From Candidatus Cloacimonadota bacterium (lineage in GTDB: Bacteria; Cloacimonadota; Cloacimonadia; JGIOTU-2): a stretch of DNA of 5,006 nucleotides. Positions 1 through 5,006 of the stretch are shown here, piece by piece. Within the stretch, counting starts at the first letter, position 1. Each line of letters opens with the position of its first letter. Both the position numbers and the translations under genes were made by a program. Under the pieces are notes generated by a model. The model was given only the letters and a program-made list of their open reading frames with translations, ran no database searches and was not told where the DNA came from. The DNA lies in the NCBI GenBank assembly GCA_014382685.1, contig JACNJG010000171.1:1-5006 (forward strand), written 5' to 3'.

Positions 1-9
1 AAATTTTTC

Positions 10-47
10 CTCTGCGTGCTTTGCGTGAGTCTGGCATGCTCTGCATT
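10..47. repeat. Degenerate short tandem repeat (CTCTGCGTG-like units)
   Basis: Four related units follow one another: CTCTGCGTG (10-18), CTTTGCGTG (19-27), a longer diverged copy AGTCTGGCATG (28-38) and CTCTGCATT (39-47). The stretch is more GC-rich than its surroundings and shows no start codon or ribosome binding site of its own. From memory, similar 'ctctgcgtg/ctttgcgtg' strings occur as dispersed intergenic repeats in several bacterial genomes; I cannot verify that here. It may be the end of a longer array starting outside the window. Confidence 0.5.
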
Positions 48-57
48 CCCAAAAATA

Positions 58-86
58 TTGACATTTAAAACCCACCACTCTACCAA
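58..86 (+). promoter_or_regulatory. Possible promoter of the ABC exporter gene
   Basis: A perfect TTGACA at 58-63 is followed after 17 bases by TACCAA (81-86), which matches the sigma70 -10 consensus at only three of six positions. The position would give a 5' leader of about 40 nt before the ATG at 134. The -35 is good and the -10 poor, so the call is tentative; the host's housekeeping promoter may differ from the E. coli consensus. Confidence 0.3.
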
Positions 87-119
87 GCAGTTGTGAAAGA
101 AAATATCCCCAGCTTCGGT

Positions 120-125
120 AAGGAA
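120..125 (+). promoter_or_regulatory. Shine-Dalgarno of the ABC exporter gene
   Basis: AAGGAA lies 8 bases before the ATG at 134, a normal spacing. It fixes this ATG as the start and supports the long N-terminal extension as translated sequence rather than upstream read-through. Confidence 0.7.
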
Positions 126-133
126 ATTCTATA

Positions 134-3100
134 ATGAAGAAAGCCCCTGTAAAAAATATCGACGATATTATCAACGCAGTTGTCGCATTACATCTCACTC
201 TTATTCGCTTCAATAAAAAGGAGCTTTCCAAGAATGACATAGAAAAAATATACAGCATCATCAAAACCACATTCCGGCAGGAAGAGATCCACATCCATCA
301 TATTCAGCGCCTTATCGAAAATCCCATTCCACTCAAGCAGGCGATCAGCATTATCAAGAATGACCTGCGTTTTCCTGATAAGATAACACTGCTCATGAAC
401 CTGCTGCTCATTGCACATATAAGTGATGATTTCTCTGTGATGGACAGATTGGATATTCTCGAAGTTGTTGAATTACTCGAAATTGACATCCGGCTTTATT
501 CACAGATCATTGATGTCATTGAAGAAGAAAAAGACTTTATCGAGCTCAGTTTGCAGGAATTCCTGCTCAATATCGACAAAAATCTATTCATGAATTTTCT
601 TCTTCTTGGAGAAAGTTCCGATTGCGATATTCTGCTCAAAGATGAAAACCATACACCTTACAAGATCATAATTTTGATCATCGAAGACCTCATTCTTGTG
701 GGAAGTTATGTTGATGACATGTACAGGATCGGCTCGCAGGCACTAAAGAAAAATGTACTCTTCAAACTTCAAAAAGACGAAAGCATTATTCTGAAAAATC
801 ACACTAAGGAAAATTCTGTCGAGATATCGTATCATGATGTTTTAAAGCTCTATCATAATAAAATCGATGAAGTGGCAAAAGTCATAAAATACACAAAAGA
901 AAGTTTTGATGTTGATTTCAAACAGGAAAAAAATAAGCTCAGTATCCAGGTTTTCGATGGAAAAATAGTAAAGAATAAAACTCTTCTCACCAAAGGTACG
1001 ACCTATGAAGTAATCATTACGGATCTCTTTATTATTAATGATGTCATCGAGCTTTCTCCGCTGGATATCCTTACGGAAAAACTAACTTTTGCACGGGATG
1101 AGAGGCGTTTTGATAAACTCTTTCTGGAAAGTTATGAAGACTTTTTCAGAATGAATGAGCATAAATCTCCCCATGCACTTATCAAAATTTCAAAGAAAGA
1201 TAATGATTATTATATTTCACCATTAATAAAAACTCCCCAGATATACCTTAATCATCAGCCACTCGAAAAGGAAATAGAATTCGAACTCACCAAGGATGTA
1301 GTTACAATCGGCAAAACCACGATCCGTTTCAATAAATTCTTTGATATTCACAAGGTCGAACTGGAAGTTATCAAAATGGAGGTAAACAACCTTCATTACA
1401 CCTTCAAAGATGACAATAAAGTTGCACTGGATGAGATAAATTTTTATGTAAAGCGAGGTGAATTTCTCTCCATTCTCGGTCCAAGTGGCAGCGGTAAAAC
1501 TACACTGTTAAAATGCCTGATAGGTGAGATCATTCCCGATACTGCATCTATTTTTATAAATGATTTTGATTTTTTTAAGAATTATTCCTATTTCCAGAAA
1601 TATATCGGTTACGTACCTCAGGATGATCTGCTTTTCAATAATCTAACCGTGTATGAAAACCTATTTTATTGCGGTAAGTTGCGGCTTCCTCATATCAGAG
1701 ATTCAAAGGAGCTCAAGAAGAAGATCGACAACATTCTCGTGCAGATCGGGCTATCTGAGAAAAGGGATCTTGTAGTTGGCTCGATAATGGATAAAAAGCT
1801 CAGTGGCGGAGAACGCAAACGGCTTAACATTGCCTTAGAACTTCTTGCCGAACCACTTATTATAATATTGGATGAGCCCACTTCAGGACTTTCATCAAAG
1901 GATTCCGAAAAAATTACAGACATTCTCAATGAGCTTAAGGAACAGGGTAAGATCATCATTGCCACGATCCATCAACCCAATCCCGATATTTTCCAGAAAT
2001 TCGACAAGGTGCTTCTGATCGATCAACGGGGTACAGAAGTATTCTTCGGAAGCACAGAAGAGGTGTTCGGCTACTTTAATGATGAACTCGAGCAGATCAG
2101 CTACGGGCTGGGAAATCTTCTCAGAAAAAAAGAGCTGAAAATGGCTGAATTTCTTTTTGACATCATGCAGTATCCGCTTCTCGATTCTGAAGGAAATCCG
2201 GTATATAAAAAATCTGATATTCTTGAGGGAGCACATGAAGAACTCAGGAAATATCCCCCCAATCACTGGAAAGCAAAGTTTGAAAAATACCAGCTTTTTG
2301 AGCTGATGAAAAGAAAGAGGCAGGATAAATCGGAGGAAGAAAAGGAGCCGGTCAGCAAAAAAATATTCTTCCATAAACGTACTTCCATTCGTGAATATTT
2401 TTCTCAATTCTGCTTCCTATTTGCGCGCAATGTTTTGAATAAATTAAAAAACAAAACGAATCTTATTATCACTTTTATTGCAGCTCCCTTTCTTGCAATA
2501 CTCATATCCTTTGTTTTGCGATATTCTTCACCCGGACAGAGCTACTCCTTTGCAGCAAATGTGAATATGAAAATTTTTATATTCATCTCGATCATCGTGT
2601 TCATCTTTCTTGGTCTTTCAAATAGTCTCGATGAAATTATTTCTGAAAAACGCATACACATTCGCGAGAAGAAACTGCGTATAAAATCCGGTCTTTTCTT
2701 GATCGTGAAAAATCTAACTCTTGCAATATTTGCCTTATTACAAGCAGTACTTTACATTGCAATTTCCAGTGTAATTCTTGAGATTCGAGGAATATTCTTC
2801 GTCTATACCGGCTATTTGATCCTTTCTGGTTTCGTAGGTTTTTCCTTGGGTTTGCTTGCCTCTGCTTTGATAAAAGACAAGAAAGCGATGATCAATATCC
2901 TTCCAATTGTGATGATCCCGCAAATGATCTTCGCGGGTGCTGTTATCGAGTTTGAAAAGATGAATAGGATTGCAAAAGTAAATCCCGAATCGGTCATCCC
3001 TGAATTTTGCAATATTATGCCGTCGAGATGGCTTTTTGAAGGACTTTTTACTGCACAGGCAAAATTAAATTTCTATAAAAGAAATCTTGGAAACCTCAAT

Positions 3101-3430
3101 ATACGCGAAAATGTACTCTATCAGCAAAAATCAGACAAGGATATCTCGATTTCTGAATTCAACCAAAAAATAAAATCTGTGCGAAAAAGAAAAGCCAAAC
3201 TATTGATCAACAGCAATCCTGATAATTATATTAACGAAGACATCAACATTGCAGTTTCTCGAATTGACGGCAAATTCCTGAATAATCCGAAAAATCATTT
3301 CCTGAGCAGTAAAAAGATTTTCTTTGGTAAAATTTATAATACATATAATGTAAACGTGGTTATTGCATTCCTTTATGGATTCCTGATCAACATTCTGACA
3401 TACATCATCATCAGGTTAAAATTCAAATAA
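134..3430 (+). CDS. ABCG-type ABC exporter (NBD-TMD) with TerB-like/FHA-like N-terminal extension
   Basis: A predicted inner-membrane half-transporter that should dimerise and use ATP to export an unknown substrate. Residues 1-135 are helical and TerB-like (LLLIAHISDD at 90-99). Residues 153-220 and 347-400 are beta-rich and FHA-like (LLGESSDCDILLKD at 157-170; IYLNHQPL at 370-377) but lack the usual GR, SxxH and NG phosphothreonine-binding residues. The ABC domain starts near M415: A-loop Y422 (probable), Walker A GPSGSGKTT 449-457 (K455), Q-loop Q496, signature LSGGERKR 556-563, Walker B ILDEP with D580 and E581, H-loop H613. The D-loop reads SGLSS, with Ser587 where Asp is usual. A charged linker (725-741) precedes six likely membrane segments: about 777-797, 813-833, 854-882, 887-913, 919-938 and 1073-1094. 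PSRWLFEGL (963-971), typical of ABCG/ABC-2 permeases, opens a large basic loop between TM5 and TM6. NBD-before-TMD order is ABCG-like; Mycobacterium Rv1747 is an analogous FHA-ABC fusion. The transporter call is firm; the N-terminal domain names are tentative and the substrate is unknown. Confidence 0.93.
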   Translation: MKKAPVKNIDDIINAVVALHLTLIRFNKKELSKNDIEKIYSIIKTTFRQEEIHIHHIQRLIENPIPLKQAISIIKNDLRFPDKITLLMNLLLIAHISDDFSVMDRLDILEVVELLEIDIRLYSQIIDVIEEEKDFIELSLQEFLLNIDKNLFMNFLLLGESSDCDILLKDENHTPYKIIILIIEDLILVGSYVDDMYRIGSQALKKNVLFKLQKDESIILKNHTKENSVEISYHDVLKLYHNKIDEVAKVIKYTKESFDVDFKQEKNKLSIQVFDGKIVKNKTLLTKGTTYEVIITDLFIINDVIELSPLDILTEKLTFARDERRFDKLFLESYEDFFRMNEHKSPHALIKISKKDNDYYISPLIKTPQIYLNHQPLEKEIEFELTKDVVTIGKTTIRFNKFFDIHKVELEVIKMEVNNLHYTFKDDNKVALDEINFYVKRGEFLSILGPSGSGKTTLLKCLIGEIIPDTASIFINDFDFFKNYSYFQKYIGYVPQDDLLFNNLTVYENLFYCGKLRLPHIRDSKELKKKIDNILVQIGLSEKRDLVVGSIMDKKLSGGERKRLNIALELLAEPLIIILDEPTSGLSSKDSEKITDILNELKEQGKIIIATIHQPNPDIFQKFDKVLLIDQRGTEVFFGSTEEVFGYFNDELEQISYGLGNLLRKKELKMAEFLFDIMQYPLLDSEGNPVYKKSDILEGAHEELRKYPPNHWKAKFEKYQLFELMKRKRQDKSEEEKEPVSKKIFFHKRTSIREYFSQFCFLFARNVLNKLKNKTNLIITFIAAPFLAILISFVLRYSSPGQSYSFAANVNMKIFIFISIIVFIFLGLSNSLDEIISEKRIHIREKKLRIKSGLFLIVKNLTLAIFALLQAVLYIAISSVILEIRGIFFVYTGYLILSGFVGFSLGLLASALIKDKKAMINILPIVMIPQMIFAGAVIEFEKMNRIAKVNPESVIPEFCNIMPSRWLFEGLFTAQAKLNFYKRNLGNLNIRENVLYQQKSDKDISISEFNQKIKSVRKRKAKLLINSNPDNYINEDINIAVSRIDGKFLNNPKNHFLSSKKIFFGKIYNTYNVNVVIAFLYGFLINILTYIIIRLKFK

Positions 3431-3441
3431 TTGGTGCATTT

Positions 3442-3475
3442 CTACAGAATTGTTGACAGTAATTTTATAGTTTTT
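3442..3475 (+). terminator. Possible weak intrinsic terminator after the ABC gene
   Basis: CTACAGAATT (3442-3451) can pair with AATTTTATAG (3461-3470), giving a 10-bp stem with one mismatch and one G-T pair around a 9-base loop. TTTTT follows at 3471-3475. The stem is AT-rich and therefore weak, so partial read-through into the lipoprotein gene is plausible. The loop contains the TTGACA that may be a promoter element for the next gene. Confidence 0.4.
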
Positions 3476-3487
3476 CCAATTTATAAA
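3453..3487 (+). promoter_or_regulatory. Possible promoter of the lipoprotein gene
   Basis: TTGACA at 3453-3458 is a perfect -35 hexamer. The best -10-like string, TATAAA at 3482-3487, is 23 bases further on, which is too far for a standard sigma70 promoter; at the normal 17-base spacing only CCAATT is found. Evidence is therefore limited to the -35 match and its position 75 bases before the start codon. Confidence 0.22.
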
Positions 3488-3518
3488 ACAGAAGCTATTA
3501 ATTTTAGTTTATGATTTT

Positions 3519-3523
3519 GGAGG
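3519..3523 (+). promoter_or_regulatory. Shine-Dalgarno of the lipoprotein gene
   Basis: GGAGG ends 4 bases before the ATG at 3528. The spacing is slightly short, but the match is strong. Together with the textbook signal peptide that begins at this ATG it settles the start. Confidence 0.75.
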
Positions 3524-3527
3524 ACGA

Positions 3528-4328
3528 ATGAAAAAATTAATTTGTTTAGTGCTCATTGTACTTGTTGTCATAATCGGTTGTACAAAAAAAGAGAAGGCAC
3601 CGAAGCAGGAGCAGGTCGAAGGTGAAGTGATCATAAAGATCTATCACACTCAGCATGTTCCCTTTTCCATGATCTTGGAAGATCTGGCAACGCTTGAAGG
3701 CGTTAACTTTAATAGTGTATTGAAGAACAGGATCAAGCCAGATCCGAAAACACTTCCCCGGGTTGCCTTTGATCTCGGTGCCGGTGTTGCAGATGCGCTT
3801 ATTGCAGTTAAAGCCAAGAACAAAGATATGCTCCTTAATATCACCAAAGAATTGGTGCATTATGCTGAGATACTGAATGTCAGCGATGAATTTCTCAAAT
3901 TATCCGACTCGCTCAAGATCTTTCTCGACGATAATGACTGGCAGAAAGTAGAAACGAAGATCGAGGATTATGAAAATGATGTGACTGATGAACTCTATCA
4001 TCTTGATAATTTTGATTCCGTTATTCTAATCCAATTTGGCGGATGGACACGTGGCTTGCAAAATGCTTCCTATCTCATCATGAAAAATTACAGCGGTCTT
4101 CAGATCACTTCTATACTTGCGAACAAATCTGTCGTTAATGCGCTTCTTCACGACCTGCCGAACATTTCTGATCAGGAATTACTCGAAGAGCAGTATTTTC
4201 AGAATGCGATTATGGATGTGAGCAGAATTAAGGATATTATCTATTCCTCCGAGGATCAAACCTATTCAAAACTTCAGGTGCAGGAATTAAATAAACTATC
4301 CGCGCAGATCGTGAATAGTTTCAAATAA
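3528..4328 (+). CDS. Predicted lipoprotein of unrecognised family
   Basis: The first 18 residues form a lipoprotein signal peptide: basic MKK, a hydrophobic core (4-16) and lipobox IIGC with Cys18 as the lipidation site. Thr19 at mature position 2 gives no inner-membrane retention signal of the E. coli type. A Lys/Glu-rich tether (20-30) follows. The rest is mainly helical and should lie in the periplasm or on the outer membrane. Likely conserved points are RVAFDLG (78-84), GVADALIAVKAK (86-97), the acidic DDNDW (134-138) and FGGWTRGL (170-177). I have an impression of a family of helical bacterial hypothetical proteins sharing the FDLG...AD and GGW motifs, but can give no name or function. 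No catalytic signature, metal-binding motif or binding-protein fold is evident. The gene begins 97 bases after the ABC exporter and ends just before a strong terminator, so it may be cotranscribed with the exporter by read-through or have its own promoter. The coding and lipoprotein calls are strong; the function is unknown. Confidence 0.88.
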   Translation: MKKLICLVLIVLVVIIGCTKKEKAPKQEQVEGEVIIKIYHTQHVPFSMILEDLATLEGVNFNSVLKNRIKPDPKTLPRVAFDLGAGVADALIAVKAKNKDMLLNITKELVHYAEILNVSDEFLKLSDSLKIFLDDNDWQKVETKIEDYENDVTDELYHLDNFDSVILIQFGGWTRGLQNASYLIMKNYSGLQITSILANKSVVNALLHDLPNISDQELLEEQYFQNAIMDVSRIKDIIYSSEDQTYSKLQVQELNKLSAQIVNSFK

Positions 4329-4335
4329 ATATTAT

Positions 4336-4373
4336 AAGGGGATTGCGATAACACACAGTCCCCTTTCTTTTTT
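4336..4373 (+). terminator. Intrinsic terminator after the lipoprotein gene
   Basis: AAGGGGATTG (4336-4345) pairs with CAGTCCCCTT (4356-4365) in a 10-bp stem with one G-T pair and a four G-C core; the loop has 10 bases. The T-rich tract at 4364-4373 (interrupted by one C) completes a classic rho-independent terminator. It starts 7 bases after the lipoprotein stop codon. Confidence 0.85.
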
Positions 4374-4378
4374 ACAAT
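4373..4378 (+). promoter_or_regulatory. -10-like box directly before the CNB gene (possible leaderless start)
   Basis: TACAAT matches the TATAAT consensus at five of six positions and lies 7 bases before the ATG at 4386, so initiation at the usual distance would fall at or next to the A of the start codon. No good -35 is present: AACACA at 4350-4355 matches at three of six positions. It overlaps the last T of the preceding terminator. Confidence 0.3.
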
Positions 4379-4385
4379 TACTCAC

Positions 4386-4844
4386 ATGAATATTTTCGTA
4401 CGACAAAACGACAACGAACTTTTGAAGTATCTCGATTCTCAGGAGTTGGAAAAGGTCGAAAAGATCGCCAAAAAAGAATACTACAAATCCGGCTCTTTTA
4501 TTCTTGAGGATCGGGATAAAAATCGCGATATTTTTGTGATAAAAAAGGGTTCGGTCTCTATATGCTGTCTTGATGAAGATAAGAAAGAACAGCAGATAGC
4601 AACGCTCTACACGGGTGAAACCTTTGGTGAGATAAATTTCATTATTCCTGTTCAACGAACTGCTTATGTGAAAGCCCTTGGAGATGTTGAGATCGCACGA
4701 TTCCCCTATTATGATCTTCTTCAATTATTAAAGGAAGATGTATCTATTTGTGCAAAGATAGGCGCTTCTTTGAATGATTCTCTTGCAAAAAGGGTCGTCA
4801 GAACGACACAGGAATTTGTTCAAGCCATAACAAATAAAGATTAA
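4386..4844 (+). CDS. Stand-alone cyclic-nucleotide-binding domain protein (Crp-like sensor fold)
   Basis: A small soluble cytoplasmic protein made almost entirely of one cyclic-nucleotide-binding beta-roll. Residues 14-35 match the N-terminal helix and first strand of the fold (LDSQELEKVEKIAKKEYYKSG). Residues 38-100 form the roll. The phosphate-binding cassette TFGEINFI (79-86) through RTA (91-93) keeps Gly81, Glu82 and Arg91, the residues that hold the ribose and cyclic phosphate in Crp and PKA relatives, so ligand binding is plausible; which nucleotide cannot be told. The C-terminal helices (about 108-148) are followed by no helix-turn-helix: at 152 residues it lacks the DNA-binding domain of Crp/Fnr regulators (about 200-230 residues) and is unlikely to regulate transcription directly. 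No membrane segment or enzyme domain is attached. The ATG at 4386 has no Shine-Dalgarno; the next in-frame candidate, TTG at codon 13, has none either and would cut into the first helix. It follows the lipoprotein gene by 57 bases across a strong terminator, so it is probably a separate transcript. Confidence 0.87.
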   Translation: MNIFVRQNDNELLKYLDSQELEKVEKIAKKEYYKSGSFILEDRDKNRDIFVIKKGSVSICCLDEDKKEQQIATLYTGETFGEINFIIPVQRTAYVKALGDVEIARFPYYDLLQLLKEDVSICAKIGASLNDSLAKRVVRTTQEFVQAITNKD

Positions 4845-4862
4845 ATAGAAACGAGACCGGAC

Positions 4863-4959
4863 AAACACAGCCCGATACACGATTTATTCTTCGTCATTTT
4901 GCTATTCCCTGTTATACGCTGTGTTTCTTGACACCAGTGCACTTAGTTAATAAACACAG
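4863..4959. repeat. Octamer AAACACAG, three copies in direct and inverted orientation
   Basis: AAACACAGC at 4863-4871 is the exact reverse complement of GCTGTGTTT at 4918-4926 (9-bp inverted repeat, 46-base loop). A third copy, AAACACAG, lies at 4952-4959, inverted relative to the second and separated from it by 25 bases. The pairs could act as a transcript stem or as paired operator half-sites; the sequence alone does not decide. Confidence 0.5.
4928..4956 (+). promoter_or_regulatory. Possible promoter for a gene beyond the right edge
   Basis: TTGACA at 4928-4933 is followed after 17 bases by TAAACA (4951-4956), a three-of-six -10 match. The element sits between two inverted copies of the AAACACAG octamer, an operator-like layout. 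Its target, if any, is outside the window. Confidence 0.22.
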
Positions 4960-5006
4960 GTAACACCTTAAGAGTTGGTGTAAAATATAAAGTCCATTAA
5001 ACGAGT

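Larger units (their letters stand above)
4845..5006. other. Non-coding right end of the window
   Basis: This 162-base stretch has no open frame with a plausible start. It holds the AAACACAG repeats, a TTGACA, a GTGT-N6-ACAC palindrome at 4921-4934 and a small hairpin, ACACC (4963-4967) with GGTGT (4977-4981). No strong stem plus T-run follows the CNB gene; the best candidates are ACGA/TCGT (4879-4894) before a short T-run and the long-range AAACACAGC/GCTGTGTTT pairing. A downstream gene, if any, begins beyond 5006. Confidence 0.6.

Noticed and set aside
130..135. Perfect TATAAT string
   Set aside because: It overlaps the ATG of the ABC gene and would start transcription inside the coding region; the upstream Shine-Dalgarno shows the message begins earlier.
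1570..1579. Run of seven T before AAG as a possible -1 frameshift site
   Set aside because: The reading frame is intact through conserved ABC motifs on both sides and no stimulatory structure is evident, so a programmed shift is not needed.
1895..2407. 170-codon open frame on the - strand inside the ABC gene
   Set aside because: It lies fully opposite conserved ABC domain and linker sequence; the composition looks like a reverse-frame artefact, with no domain evident.
3429..3861. Exact 12-base direct repeat AATTGGTGCATT at 3429-3440 and 3850-3861
   Set aside because: About one 12-base match is expected by chance in a 5-kb window; one copy spans a stop codon and the other lies in coding sequence with no shared context.
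4332..4724. 130-codon open frame on the - strand opposite the terminator and CNB gene
   Set aside because: It is antisense to the conserved CNB domain, and its end lies in the terminator hairpin. No recognisable protein features.
4386..4844. CNB gene as a Crp/Fnr transcription regulator
   Set aside because: The protein ends right after the C-terminal helix of the sensor domain; no helix-turn-helix is encoded in this frame and the stop codon at 4842-4844 is followed by non-coding sequence.

Overview
The window carries three complete protein-coding genes, all on the + strand, with short AT-rich spacers and no RNA gene, IS element or CRISPR array. The moderate-to-low GC content, Lys/Ile/Phe-rich proteins, a lipoprotein signal peptide and the architecture of the large ABC protein point to a Gram-negative bacterium of the FCB type. 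Candidatus Cloacimonadota or a relative is my best guess, but this is inference from protein style, not from a marker gene.

Layout: 1-133 is a leader with a degenerate short tandem repeat (10-47), a perfect TTGACA box and a clear Shine-Dalgarno. 134-3430 encodes a 1098-residue ABC exporter of the ABCG half-transporter type, with NBD before TMD. Its roughly 410-residue N-terminal extension looks like a TerB-like helical domain followed by degenerate FHA-like beta segments. 3431-3527 is a spacer with a possible weak terminator and another TTGACA. 3528-4328 encodes a 266-residue lipoprotein of unrecognised family. A strong intrinsic terminator (4336-4373) follows. 4386-4844 encodes a 152-residue stand-alone cyclic-nucleotide-binding (CNB) domain protein with no Shine-Dalgarno. 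Its -10-like box overlaps the end of the terminator T-tract, so it may be leaderless. 4845-5006 is non-coding and holds three copies of an octamer (AAACACAG, one inverted) around a third TTGACA.

The three genes could form a loosely linked envelope/signalling neighbourhood: an exporter with a cytoplasmic sensory extension, a periplasm-facing lipoprotein, and a soluble nucleotide sensor. The terminator between genes two and three argues against one simple operon, and no functional link is proven by the sequence. The less ordinary parts are the ABC protein's N-terminal extension and D-loop, the unidentified lipoprotein fold, the compact terminator/start arrangement at 4336-4386, and the repeated motifs in the spacers.
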